A DNA stretch of 64,000 bases, from NCBI RefSeq assembly GCF_010550695.1, contig NZ_JAAGOB010000009.1, positions 109,457 to 173,456 on the forward strand, given 5' to 3'. Positions 34,348 through 43,640 of this stretch are shown here, piece by piece (positions within the stretch are counted from its first letter, which is position 1; each line of letters begins with the position of its first letter). The notes below the pieces were generated by a model that searched no databases, had not been told where the DNA came from, and saw only the letters and a list, made by a program, of their open reading frames with translations. This DNA is from Phytoactinopolyspora alkaliphila. GTDB lineage: Bacteria; Actinomycetota; Actinomycetes; Jiangellales; Jiangellaceae. The translations under genes were made by a program, and so were the position numbers.

Positions 34348-36119
34348 CCCTGCCGATCGACAGTTACGACAGCTCCCTCGCGCTCGCCGCCACCGGCAGC
34401 CTGCGCACCTTCAACGACGCGGGCGTGCTGCACTCCGCCGACGTGCACGTCGCCTCCCGGCTCACGGCCATGCTGGGCGAAGGCGACGAGTCTGTGGCGC
34501 TGGCCTGCGCGCTCGTGGTCAGGGCGGTGCGCTCTGGCTCGGTCTGCCTCGACCTCACCGAGGTGCGCGACGAGGTCGGAGACCACGGCGCCAGCCTGGA
34601 CTGGCCGGACCTGAACGGCTGGCTCACCGCGCTTGCCGACAGCCCGTTACTCGCTCCGCCACAGCCGATTCGCCTCGAAGGCACCCGCCTGTACCTCGAC
34701 CGCTACTGGCGAGAGGAGAAGCAGGTCGAACAGGACCTCCGCGCCCGAGCCAGCCAGGCGCCCCCGGCGATCGCCGACGAGGCCGCGCTGCACGTCGCGC
34801 TCCACAGGCTCTTTCCCGGTACACCGTTCGACGAACAACGAGCCGCAGCACACACCGCTGTCCGGCAGTGGACAACGGTCCTCAGTGGCGGGCCGGGCAC
34901 CGGGAAAACCACCACCGTCGCCGGGCTGCTGGCTCTGCTCGCTGAACAGGCCGAGCTCGCCGGTGACCGGCGCCTGCGGATCGCGCTGACCGCACCGACA
35001 GGAAAGGCCGCGGCCAGGCTTGAGGAAGCGGTCCGCGGCGAGACGTCCAAGTGGCTTTCCGATCAGGACACGGCCAGGCTGGGTGGCTTCAACGCCCGAA
35101 CGCTGCACATGCTTCTCGGCCGGCGGCCCGACTCATCGACCCGATTCCGCCACAACCGCGACAACCGGTTGCCGCACGACGTCGTCGTCGTCGATGAGAC
35201 GTCGATGGTGTCGCTGACGATGATGGCCCGGCTGCTCGAAGCCGTGCGGCCGGACACGCGGCTTGTTCTCGTCGGCGACCCCGGCCAGCTCGCCTCCATC
35301 GAGGCTGGTGCGGTACTCGCCGATCTCGTCGATGGCCTCGTGGAGGGCGGGCACGCCACGGCAGCCGAACTGCGAACCTCCCACCGGTTCGGCTCGGAGA
35401 TCGGCGACTTGGCATCCGCGGTCCGGCGGAACCAGCCCGGCGAGGTCCTCACGCTGCTCCGAAGGGGCGGCGACCGCATCCAGTTCGTCGAAGACGACGA
35501 CCCGCGGCCTATCCTGCGCAGGGCGTTGCTTCCCGGCGTCCTGAAGATCCGGGAAGCAGCCGAAGCCGGTGACGTCGATAGCGCGCTCGTGGCTCTCAAC
35601 GAGCACCGGCTGCTCTGCGCGCACCGGGACGGACCGTGGGGCGTCGCGCACTGGAACCGGACCGTCGAGCGATGGATCACTGACGAGACCGAAGATCCGC
35701 TCTGGGACACCTGGTACGTCGGTCGGCCGGTACTGGTCACCGCCAACGACTACGGCCTGGGCGTCTACAACGGCGACGTCGGGGTGACCGTGCGGCGGCC
35801 TGACGGCACACTGCGCGTTCACATCGACAGCGCGCGCGGCCGGCTCGACTTCTCCCCCAGCCGGCTCGGCGACGTCCAGACACTGCACGCCATGACCATC
35901 CACAAAGCCCAAGGCAGCCAAGCCACCGAGATCACCGTACTGATGCCGGGAGCGGAGTCCCGCCTGTTGTCGAGGGAACTCTTCTACACAGCGATCACCC
36001 GCGCCGAGGAACGAGTCCGGGTTGTCGGCAGCGCGGAGGCCGTACGCACCGCACTCAGCCGCCGAGCGCTACGCGCGACCGGCCTCAGGCACCGCTTGAT
36101 CGACACCCCGCACCAGTAA
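34344..36119 (+). CDS. recD: exodeoxyribonuclease V subunit alpha (RecD)
   Basis: The 5'-3' helicase subunit of RecBCD, 591 aa. It shows Walker A LSGGPGTGKTTTVAGLLALL (near residue 180), VVVDETSMVSLTMMARLL as motif II, GDPGQLASIEAGAVLADL as motif III and the C-terminal MTIHKAQGSQATEITVLM followed by FYTAITRAEERV. The ATG at 34344 overlaps the recB stop (ATGA) and has GGGAG upstream. A complete trio implies a working exonuclease V for double-strand break repair. Confidence 0.95.
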   Translation: MTLPIDSYDSSLALAATGSLRTFNDAGVLHSADVHVASRLTAMLGEGDESVALACALVVRAVRSGSVCLDLTEVRDEVGDHGASLDWPDLNGWLTALADSPLLAPPQPIRLEGTRLYLDRYWREEKQVEQDLRARASQAPPAIADEAALHVALHRLFPGTPFDEQRAAAHTAVRQWTTVLSGGPGTGKTTTVAGLLALLAEQAELAGDRRLRIALTAPTGKAAARLEEAVRGETSKWLSDQDTARLGGFNARTLHMLLGRRPDSSTRFRHNRDNRLPHDVVVVDETSMVSLTMMARLLEAVRPDTRLVLVGDPGQLASIEAGAVLADLVDGLVEGGHATAAELRTSHRFGSEIGDLASAVRRNQPGEVLTLLRRGGDRIQFVEDDDPRPILRRALLPGVLKIREAAEAGDVDSALVALNEHRLLCAHRDGPWGVAHWNRTVERWITDETEDPLWDTWYVGRPVLVTANDYGLGVYNGDVGVTVRRPDGTLRVHIDSARGRLDFSPSRLGDVQTLHAMTIHKAQGSQATEITVLMPGAESRLLSRELFYTAITRAEERVRVVGSAEAVRTALSRRALRATGLRHRLIDTPHQ

Positions 36120-36712
36120 CAATGCCTCTCCGAGCAGTTCGGGATGCGCTATGCGGCCTGCAGCTAACAACGCTCCGATTGTTGCTTCTGGGATCGTCGT
36201 GGACGAGGTGAGGCTCGTAGATGCCGGCACGGGCCTTGCGCCGCCAGGGTCGAGCAGGGTCCTCTGGATCGCTGAAGATTTCAGCGATCATCACAGAGGA
36301 CCTCTCTTCCCGGACGCACCGGGTGGCCCACGTCCCTTCTGGCGAGATCACACCCGACGGTCCGCTAGCCGCGTGGAGCGCGTCCACGGCGTAGCTGACC
36401 CAGTAACTGTTGGTGGCAGCGTGCGCTTGAGCCTCAGTGACAAAGACCCCACTCCCATCCCGCTCGGGAGGACCGGCGGTGGAGAAGAGCACGCAGTCGA
36501 GGTCGAGCTGCTCATACTCAATGAAGGTTTCCGGAAAGTGCACCTCTATGCCCAACGACAGCCCGAATCGCACACCGTCAACTTCGAAGGTGACCGGCGC
36601 GGAGCCCGGCGCGTACATGTACGTGATCTTGGTATTGGACAACATGCGCTCGTCGTAGCGGGTCACCACCCTCTCCTCGATCGGAGATGACGTACAGGCT
36701 GTTGTGGGGGCG
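36085..36712 (-). pseudogene. carbon-nitrogen hydrolase (nitrilase superfamily) remnant
   Basis: The C-terminal half of a nitrilase-superfamily protein. The frame gives TRYDERMLSNTKITYMYAPG, then VDGVRFGLSLGIEVHFPE, where the catalytic Cys before I-E is replaced by Gly, and AQAHAATNSYWVSYAVDA. Upstream the frame shifts: NSLYVISDRGE is encoded in another frame. The N-terminal half with the catalytic Glu is missing. An intact member of the superfamily is at 42710-43609. Confidence 0.75.
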
Positions 36713-36779
36713 ATGCGGCGCGACGGCGGTGCCACCCCCAGGCGCCCAACCGCGACGCCGTGTCACCCGGCGTGCTGGG

Positions 36780-37000
36780 GCTAGGATGCCCCGGAACGAT
36801 CTTGTAAGGATCAAGAAACACCGAGTGGACATCTTCTTGCTGGACAGTGTTTACGCAGTGCCGACTAATACGACAGATTCTTATCGTGCGTTAATTATAA
36901 TGATCACTATCACCAAAAGCATCAGGTTCAATATTGCTGCGGTAGCTGCGTGCCTAGTCCACTTATTCACCGTCAGCAGCTCCGCGCTACTGCTACTTGC
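36780..37000. other. A+T-rich island without a recognisable gene
   Basis: Base composition drops sharply compared with the surroundings (for example TTAATTATAATGATCACTAT at 36891-36910). TATAAT occurs on both strands (36894-36901), but no matching -35 was found. Between 37000 and 37357 a short minus-strand hydrophobic frame (LTTGAVSGVVLELTGLAFGA) could be a membrane protein fragment; I could not identify it. Confidence 0.45.
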
Positions 37001-37357
37001 AAGAAGGAACCCGCAGCTGCGCCGAACGCTAGCCCGGTAAGTTCAAGCACGACGCCGGATACGGCACCGGTGGTCAAGGTGGTCATGGTGAGTAAGTTCC
37101 CCGCGTCGCCCTCGGCCATGTGGTGCGCGGTTCTCGGATCTGCGGGATCCACTTCGGCCGTCACCCGCCCGAGAGCGTTGAACTACCGCCTCCACCTTTG
37201 CCGTGCCGCCCTGCTGACCGGTCTAGCTCAGCTCGTACCCGTCCGGAGCGCAGGGGTGGTAGACCGCGTTGCGTACTCGGGTGAATGACGATTCGTGAGC
37301 CGGGTCATTGCCTCACCACCGTCGGTGCTCGCCCGACCCGGTGTACCCTTCCGCTGC

Positions 37358-37486
37358 GTGAGCACTACTGCACCGAGTCCGCGGGAGACCCTCCTGGAAC
37401 GGGTGATCGACTTTTCGTCGAGCACGGCGTGGGCGACACCAGCCTTCAGGCAGTGGCAGCCGCAACGGGCACGAGCCACCGCATGA
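37358..37486 (+). pseudogene. TetR-family regulator, N-terminal remnant
   Basis: STTAPSPRETLLERVIDF is followed, after loss of one base in a T run (near 37411), by FVEHGVGDTSLQAVAAATGT and SHRM, the first helices and the start of a TetR HTH. The remaining HTH and the ligand domain are absent. It is convergent with an alpha/beta hydrolase gene whose promoter still carries a TetR-size palindrome. Confidence 0.7.
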
Positions 37487-37528
37487 GACCGCCCGGATAC
37501 CGCGTCCCGGTCGGCACGGCTACACCCG

Positions 37529-38374
37529 TCAGGCGGCCACGTCCTCCGTGATGAAGCGCAGCAGCTCAGCTGCCAGCCGCTCGGGCTGATCCTCCGGCAC
37601 CAGGGTGTAGCTGCCCTCGATCTCCACCAGCCGCGCACGGGGGAAGAGCTCCGCGAGCTGGCGACCGTGCTCGCGCGGCATCAGTCGGTCCTCGGTAGCC
37701 CAGGCTACGAGCACCGGACGATCAAATGAGGCCAGCCGCGACACGAGGTCTTGAAGCTCCTGTCGGGAGGGTGTGGACAACGCGAACGTCTTCAGGTCCC
37801 TGCGAACGCGAGGGTCTCGCTGGGCAGGCTCGAACCAGCTGTCCATGACCTCGTCCGGCACCCGGGTCTTCGACATCCAGCCCCAGCCCCCCGGCGCGGA
37901 ACGGAACCAGCCGAACCGCTGGAGCTGCATCGAGACCCACAACAGACCCGGGACGCGGGCGCTCGCGGCCACGGCCTTGCCTGGGCGGCCCGGCGGGAAG
38001 TTCTCGAACGCCTCACACGCCACGAGGGCCGCTCCGGCGATGCGGTGACTGGGACCGTCGGCCATCAGGAACTGGGCGCCTCCCCAATCGTTGAGGACGA
38101 GCGCCACGTCCTCCAGATCAAGTGCCTCCAGCAGCTCCCCCACCATGGCCGATACGCCGCGATGGGTCACGAGCTCCGTACGATCCATGGGTTCTTGATG
38201 GCTGCCCAAAGGAAGCGTGGGGCATATGCAGCGTACGTTCGCCCCCAGATGGGCGACAACGTGCCGCCAAAGCGTCGCATCCATGTTGACGCCGTGAAGG
38301 AGGACAGCGACGGGTCCATCACCTCCGGTGTCGAGGTAATGGATCGTGCCGGCAGTCAGGTCAACGGTCGGCAT
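37529..38374 (-). CDS. alpha/beta hydrolase, haloalkane dehalogenase-like
   Basis: A 281-aa alpha/beta-hydrolase. The oxyanion loop is VLLHGVNMDA, the nucleophile elbow is LVLNDWGGAQF (Asp as in dehalogenases) and the acid is probably in WATEDRLMP. At the usual catalytic His position the sequence reads EGSYTLVPEDQPERL, without a His, so the reaction may differ from classical hydrolysis. The ATG at 38374 has AAGGAG six bases upstream; the open frame extends to 38587 but without similarity. A 14-bp palindrome lies just upstream. Confidence 0.85.
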   Translation of the reverse strand: MPTVDLTAGTIHYLDTGGDGPVAVLLHGVNMDATLWRHVVAHLGANVRCICPTLPLGSHQEPMDRTELVTHRGVSAMVGELLEALDLEDVALVLNDWGGAQFLMADGPSHRIAGAALVACEAFENFPPGRPGKAVAASARVPGLLWVSMQLQRFGWFRSAPGGWGWMSKTRVPDEVMDSWFEPAQRDPRVRRDLKTFALSTPSRQELQDLVSRLASFDRPVLVAWATEDRLMPREHGRQLAELFPRARLVEIEGSYTLVPEDQPERLAAELLRFITEDVAA

Positions 38375-38397
38375 CACGCTCTCCTTGCGCATCAGAC

Positions 38398-38435
38398 GTA
38401 CCCTTTGGCACGGTAGCAAGTGTGCCAAAGGGTAC
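38398..38435. promoter_or_regulatory. 14-bp perfect inverted repeat upstream of the hydrolase gene
   Basis: GTACCCTTTGGCAC and GTGCCAAAGGGTAC are exact reverse complements with a 10-base spacer, 24 bases before the start codon. Size and place suit a TetR-type operator; the TetR remnant at 37358-37486 would have been its natural partner. Confidence 0.65.
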
Positions 38436-38582
38436 GCGTCAACCGGGGCACGGGACTGCTGCACGGATAGGTGACATTCGATCTGGCTTGCCTCGTGGTG
38501 CGTTGATCCCGGACCCAGTCGGTTGGCGACGCCTCGGCTCTCGGGCCCTGCCGCTGCTCGACTCCACCCCGTTACCGTGTGA

Positions 38583-39684
38583 GGCATCGAAGGAACGTGA
38601 AACGTTTGATCTGGCCGGGTACGCAGCTACGGCTCCTGCACCTTCCGGTTCTGCGTTCCCGGCTCTACAAGTCCCCTACGGTCACTAGAGATCAGTCGGA
38701 TTCACTCGCCTAGGAGCCGAGAGCCGACAGGTCGAAGGCTCCATCCTCGATCACGACGTCACCGTCGGCCGCGCGGGAGAACTGTGACAAGAACCCCCAC
38801 GCGATCTCACCCTGGGTCGGCAAGGTCTCGTGCTTCGCTCGATGCACTGCGGCGAGTGCCGTGTAGGTGTTCCCATCGCTGCTGGCGTAGGCGTTCACCC
38901 CCACCGAAACTTCCGGGAAACGACCGTCGGTGATGTCGATGGACTCATCGGCGGCGATGCCCCATACCGGGTCGGCAGCGCTGTCGTAGGTGTAGTCGTC
39001 GGTGACACCGTTCCCGGTGAAGAGGGCGGCGACGCGGGCGTCAGGAGTGTTGGGCACGCCGAACTGGTGTGGCCGCTCCGCCAGCGGTGACTCCATGCCT
39101 GCGAAATAGATCGTGGGCACGACGCCCTCCCCCGGCAGCGGCGTTGGCCCGTAGCTGGTGCCGCCCATGGGGGCCACGGCTGCGAATCGATCGGAGTACT
39201 CCTGAAGGAGCCCCCACGTCTTGGCCGCACCCATCGAGAACCCGGTGGCATACACCCGGCTCTGATCGATGTGCGGGTGCTCGGCGACCAGGTGATCCAG
39301 CAGTGTAATGATGTCTGTTGGCGACCAGGAGCCGTGCTGGTCGACGGACACGACCATGAACTCGTGCTCCGCGGCCAGATCGGTCCAACCGGCGGCCCAT
39401 GCGATGTACTCGGCATGGTCGCTGCCGCCGTGGAACACCAGCACCAACGGCATACTGCCCGATTGCCGCCGCGGCGCGTACTCGAAGTACTCCATCGGCG
39501 TACCGTTCACTTCCAGCGTCTCGTGACTGACCCGCAACCCCGCCTTCTTGAAGTCGGTAATGGTGTGGATCTGCGCGGGCGAGTGGAACCGACGCTGTAT
39601 CGCATGCTCGATCACCCGGTCGTAACCCTTGAGCAGCGCCGCACGATGGAACCCATCCTGCTGCTTAGTCCGTGCGGTCCCGAA
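38583..39684. repeat. 1,102-bp direct repeat, copy 1
   Basis: This stretch appears identical, base for base, to 60854-61955 (offset 22,271). It covers the last ~325 codons of a secreted esterase gene plus 127 bases past its stop. Sequence differs immediately outside both ends (38582/60853 and 39685/61956). Confidence 0.9.
38710..39684 (-). pseudogene. secreted esterase gene, 5'-truncated duplicate
   Basis: The C-terminal ~325 residues are identical to the intact gene at 60981-62675, including the LVLVFHGGSDHAEY oxyanion region and the nucleophile elbow YATGFSMGAAKTWG. The signal peptide and N-terminal ~240 residues are missing; upstream of 39684 the sequence is unrelated. An internal ATG at 39615 could yield a 301-aa cytoplasmic catalytic domain, but no secretion signal or promoter is evident. 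Confidence 0.85.
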
Positions 39685-39784
39685 ACGCGTCGGGGGCGCC
39701 GCCCTCGGTTACCTGTTCGAGAGCCAAGCGGCACCGCGACTGTTTCCCACCTTTTGCGGACCACACCTAACAGGCTGAGTGTCG

Positions 39785-40177
39785 CTACCTCTCGTCTCCG
39801 CGCCAGTTGGCGTTGAAGCCTCCTAGGTGAGGGTGGTACATCTCGTCGCCGTCGTGCTGGGTGAACTCGACCTTCATCCACAAGGCGTCGAGTTCGAACG
39901 TCTCCACGCAGGCGTCGATCAGTGACTGCGCCAGCAGAGCTCTGGTTTCGGCCGGCCGACCTTTCCGGATGTCACACATGATGAGGCCCGAGGGCGTGGG
40001 CGGACCAGACTCATGGCACCGCCACACTCCCCCGGTGCCGAGGTCGTGAATGGAGACGGTGAGGAGATCCATCCCGACCTGCATAATCTCCCCATAGATG
40101 CGCCCGATGCGTCGTGCGAACGCTCGTTTGGTGGCTTCGTCTGCGGTCAGCGGCAGGTCGACCTGGATCGAGGGCAT
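39785..40177 (-). CDS. tautomerase superfamily protein
   Basis: A 130-aa protein starting MPSIQVDLP, with the N-terminal Pro that serves as catalytic base after Met removal. The helix (EATKRAFARRIGRIYGEIM) and the second beta-alpha unit (LIDACVETFELDALWMKVEF) follow the tautomerase fold with both halves in one chain. It is the last gene of a four-gene operon with nitrilase-like, membrane and amidase genes; 24 bases separate it from the amidase stop. It may act on an unsaturated acid formed by those enzymes, which is inference. Confidence 0.8.
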   Translation of the reverse strand: MPSIQVDLPLTADEATKRAFARRIGRIYGEIMQVGMDLLTVSIHDLGTGGVWRCHESGPPTPSGLIMCDIRKGRPAETRALLAQSLIDACVETFELDALWMKVEFTQHDGDEMYHPHLGGFNANWRGDER

Positions 40178-40201
40178 AGCATTCCCTTTCTTCAGTCCTG
40201 G

Positions 40202-41518
40202 CTACTTGGCCAGGGCGATCTCGAGGTTCCGGGCAGCAGCGAAGAGGAGTCCCTCGTTGCCCGGCGCGGTGATGAGTTGCACGGCGATTGGCAGTCCGTC
40301 GAGCCGCCCCGTGGGCACGCTGACAGCCGGCGAGCCGGCCAAATTCCACGGGCTGGTCAGCGATAGCAGGGCTCTCCGTACCTCGAGGTCGGTGCCGGCG
40401 ACCAGGACGCTGCGATCGCCCACGGCCGGCGCCACGATCGGCACAGTCGGCAGAGCCAGTACGTCGTACGTCGACAACAACTCGTCGACGATGACGCGCA
40501 GCTCTAGGCGCGCCTCGTCTGCCCTGGCATAGAGCTGATCAGAGATCTCGCGACCATGGTGGAGTCGTGCACGTACCTCTGGATCGATGAGGTCGGCGTC
40601 CGCGTCGAGGTGGTGCTCGTGCACACGGAACGCTTCCCTGCCTTGCAGCGTGGAGAAGATTTCGAACAGACTCTGCCGCCGCTGCCACGTGGGGAACCCC
40701 TGGACGATGTCGATGGTAAACCCTGCACTGACCACGAACTGCCGCGTCAGCTCGTCGATACGCGGATCGGTCACGGCGATGGACTCCGGCGCGATCCATC
40801 CGACGGAGAAGGTGCCGGACTGAAGACTTAACGGCCGGTCGCTGATGGCCTGGTAGCCGATGAGGGCGTCCTCGGAAGTTGCGGCGAAGAGACCGACATG
40901 GTCCAGGGTGGGGGCCAGCGGATACACGCCCGTGCTCGGGACGGCATCGTACGCCGGCTTGAGCCCCACGACACCGCAGAGGGCAGCCGGCACGCGAACC
41001 GAACCGGCCGTGTCAGTGCCCAGCGCGAGGGGCACCATGCCGGCGGCCACAGCGACAGCGCTACCGCCACTGCTGCCTCCGGACATGCGGCTGGGATCGG
41101 TCGGGTTACGCGAGGCGCCGTGTACCGATCGATCTCCGGTCGCGCCGTAAGCGAACTCGTGCAGGGTTGTCTTACCGATGATCACGGCCCCAGCGCTGCG
41201 TAACCGCCGTACGACCTCAGCGTCCTCGGTCGCGGTGGCACCGAAGGAAGTGGCTGATCCACAGCTGGTGGGCAGACCGGCCATGTCGATGAGGTCCTTC
41301 ACTGCCACGGGAACGCCGTGCAGCGGGCCGAGGTCGACGCCCGCGACGAGTTGTTCGTCGGCCAGGTGAGCCGCCGCGCGGGCGCCCTCGTCGTCGATGA
41401 GCGCGAATGCGTTCAGGCTGGGATTCAGCTCGCGGATACGGCCCAGGGCAGCATCGACCAACTCGCTCGCCGACGTTTCCCGACGGCGCAGAGCCCGGGC
41501 GAGTTCGGCGGCCGTCAC
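40202..41518 (-). CDS. amidase (amidase signature family)
   Basis: A 438-aa amidase. The Ser-cisSer-Lys triad is complete: Lys in VPVAVKDLIDMAG, first Ser in MSGGSSGGSAVAVAAG and nucleophile Ser in LGTDTAGSVRVPAALCG. It hydrolyses a carboxamide to acid and ammonia; GatA-type tRNA function is unlikely because GatB/C genes are absent nearby. The GTG at 41518 overlaps the stop of the upstream membrane gene (GTGA) and begins directly at VTAAELARAL. The longer frame upstream is antisense-like. Confidence 0.93.
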   Translation of the reverse strand: MTAAELARALRRRETSASELVDAALGRIRELNPSLNAFALIDDEGARAAAHLADEQLVAGVDLGPLHGVPVAVKDLIDMAGLPTSCGSATSFGATATEDAEVVRRLRSAGAVIIGKTTLHEFAYGATGDRSVHGASRNPTDPSRMSGGSSGGSAVAVAAGMVPLALGTDTAGSVRVPAALCGVVGLKPAYDAVPSTGVYPLAPTLDHVGLFAATSEDALIGYQAISDRPLSLQSGTFSVGWIAPESIAVTDPRIDELTRQFVVSAGFTIDIVQGFPTWQRRQSLFEIFSTLQGREAFRVHEHHLDADADLIDPEVRARLHHGREISDQLYARADEARLELRVIVDELLSTYDVLALPTVPIVAPAVGDRSVLVAGTDLEVRRALLSLTSPWNLAGSPAVSVPTGRLDGLPIAVQLITAPGNEGLLFAAARNLEIALAK

Positions 41519-42705
41519 GACGCGAATCCAGGAAGGAGACGGAGCGGTGGAACGATCAGCGCCGTACAGATGCTCATCGATGCGACGTTGCCGACGAAGG
41601 GGTGGAAAGTCTTCGGCAACCGAGCCGAGATCGCCGCTGCTACCGGTGGAGCGATCAGCGCGCCGGCCAGTGCACCGACCACGATGGACTGAAAGGTCCC
41701 ACCGAAAGCCAGCACGGTGGCCGGCGCGACAGAGACGACCGGTACGAAAGTCGGGTAGAAACCATGCTTCTGCCACCTCTTCCGCCAAATGACCACACCG
41801 GCGCCCGCGGTGAGGACTTGGCTGGTGAGCACAGCGTAGAACAGGCCGGATCCGTATGCGGTGCTGGACGGACTGATCAGGTGGGCGACGACGGCTCCGA
41901 GAATCAGCACCGCGCTCGCCCATTCGTTGCCGAAGAACTGCGCCTCGGAGAAGTCGGCCAGCGCACGGCGAGGCACCCACAGCAGCGAATGCCCGCTGTC
42001 AGACGCTGGAACTGGCTTAACCTGGGCTCGTGTACGCCAAGCGCCCGGAGGCGGCATCCACGTGAGACGCCTGCAGAGCCAGAACGCCACGATCGCACCG
42101 ACGCACATGCCCGTAGTAGCACCGACGACGGGCGGAAGATCCAGCGGTGCGCAGATGTGCTTGACGGCGAGGATCGAGGCCGGTGGGGTCAGCAACGCTC
42201 CCAGCGCGGCCGCCGACAGACCGACTCGCCATCCGGGACCGTAGAGAACGACGATTGCCGGTGCCACCGCGACCAGTGGCACGAACAACGGCTGCCAGCT
42301 TCCGGGAGCGAGGGTCCACCCCCAGGCGATGTTGCCCAGCAGAAGGCTGACCAGTGCGCTACCTGCAGCCCACGGCCACAGCCCTGTGCCGCATGCCTGG
42401 ACGAACCCCTGCCAACGCCACGACCGTCGGTTCGCGACATGGCCCACCATCCCGCCGACGAGCAGCAACGCGCCGGCCGGAGCAACCGCGTAGAACTGTG
42501 GCTCGCTGATCGATCCAACCAGCCAGGAGGAGAGCCGGACGAGCTCGGTGTAGTCGCCGTCCCACGGCTGCCAAGTCGCGGCGTGTGCGACTTGTGAGAA
42601 CGTCCACCCGGCGAGCGCCAAGAGCGCGATGCCGACCAAACCAGTACAGAAGGTGGCAACCCTGCGCGGGCCGGCGACACCCGTCGTACTCCGGACTGTC
42701 GTCAT
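41515..42705 (-). CDS. polytopic membrane protein with two tandem homologous halves, family unknown
   Basis: A 396-aa membrane protein that I cannot place in a family. Two halves resemble each other: LFVPLVAVAPAIVVLYG (140-156) and TFVPVVSVAPATVLAFG (319-335); ALGALLTPPA and ALAGALIAPPV after them; ISEPQFYAVAPAGALLLVGG (66-85) and FSEAQFFGNEWASAVLILGA (252-271). The offset is about 180 residues, so the gene probably arose by tandem duplication of one module. Position between a nitrilase-like and an amidase gene, with 4-base gap and overlap, suggests uptake or export of their amide or nitrile substrate; this is inference. Confidence 0.75.
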   Translation of the reverse strand: MTTVRSTTGVAGPRRVATFCTGLVGIALLALAGWTFSQVAHAATWQPWDGDYTELVRLSSWLVGSISEPQFYAVAPAGALLLVGGMVGHVANRRSWRWQGFVQACGTGLWPWAAGSALVSLLLGNIAWGWTLAPGSWQPLFVPLVAVAPAIVVLYGPGWRVGLSAAALGALLTPPASILAVKHICAPLDLPPVVGATTGMCVGAIVAFWLCRRLTWMPPPGAWRTRAQVKPVPASDSGHSLLWVPRRALADFSEAQFFGNEWASAVLILGAVVAHLISPSSTAYGSGLFYAVLTSQVLTAGAGVVIWRKRWQKHGFYPTFVPVVSVAPATVLAFGGTFQSIVVGALAGALIAPPVAAAISARLPKTFHPFVGNVASMSICTALIVPPLRLLPGFAS

Positions 42706-42709
42706 GACG

Positions 42710-43609
42710 TCACCTCGGTAGCGGAGCGCGGTCGCCGTAGCCGAGCATCTGGTCGTATAGGTCGGTACGACGATCCCGATGCAGGTCGTTGAGCTGGTTC
42801 CAGATCGGAGCCGTTCGCGCCGCCGTCAGGTCGACGTCCGCGTAGATGATCGTGTCCTCGTCCGGGCCGGCGATCCGATCGATCGGCCACCCGTTGGTCC
42901 CGGCGATCAACGAGTTGCCCATGAACCCCGCACCGCGTTCCTGGCCGATCCGGTCCGCCGTGGCGATAAAGACGTTGTTGGCGTGGGCCGCCGTGATGGT
43001 TAGGTACGCCGCCATGCAGACACCGCTCGCGTCGTACAGAGGTGGAGGCGTCCAGACCCAACCGGTGGGTACGCATATGATGTCCGCACCCATCTGCGCC
43101 ACGATCCGGGCGGTCTCCGGGAACCAGATGTCCCAGCACACGAGCAACCCAATCCGGCCGATCTTGGTGTCAAACACCGAGAATCCCTCATCACCTGGCG
43201 TGAACCACAACTTCTCGGTGTTCCACAGATGCGTCTTGCGGTATCGACCGATGTATCCCTCCGGGCCGACCAGGACAGCGGTGTCGTAGAGCTTCACGCC
43301 GTCACGCTCCGCCACACAGCCCACGATGTACACGTTGCGTTCGGCCGCGATCCGCGCGAACGACTCCACCGTGGGCCCGTCCGGCACAGCCTCAGCGTGG
43401 GCGTATGCCTCATCGCGGCTCTCGAACACGTAACCGGTGGTCGCCAGCTCCGGGAGAACAATCAGACCTGCTCCGGCGTCCGCCGCCGCCGTCAGCCGCT
43501 GCTCCACCGCCACCGCGTTGGCCTTGAGGTTCTCGACCCCGACCCGCGGCTCGAACTGAACGACTGCAACCCGTACCGGGCTCACTCTCGAATTCGCCTG
43601 TGCCGTCAT
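42710..43609 (-). CDS. carbon-nitrogen hydrolase (nitrilase superfamily)
   Basis: A 299-aa enzyme. The Glu-Lys-Cys triad is visible: Glu in LIVLPELATTGY, Lys in GRYRKTHLWN and Cys in GLLVCWDIWFPE. The pattern fits aliphatic amidase or carbamoylase-type branches better than arylnitrilases; the substrate cannot be named. It is first of the operon nitrilase/membrane protein/amidase/tautomerase. Its promoter lies opposite an HxlR gene and carries two operator-like palindromes. Confidence 0.92.
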   Translation of the reverse strand: MTAQANSRVSPVRVAVVQFEPRVGVENLKANAVAVEQRLTAAADAGAGLIVLPELATTGYVFESRDEAYAHAEAVPDGPTVESFARIAAERNVYIVGCVAERDGVKLYDTAVLVGPEGYIGRYRKTHLWNTEKLWFTPGDEGFSVFDTKIGRIGLLVCWDIWFPETARIVAQMGADIICVPTGWVWTPPPLYDASGVCMAAYLTITAAHANNVFIATADRIGQERGAGFMGNSLIAGTNGWPIDRIAGPDEDTIIYADVDLTAARTAPIWNQLNDLHRDRRTDLYDQMLGYGDRAPLPR

Positions 43610-43640
43610 GACCCTGGTCTCCTCGCTTGTCGCCGTAAAC

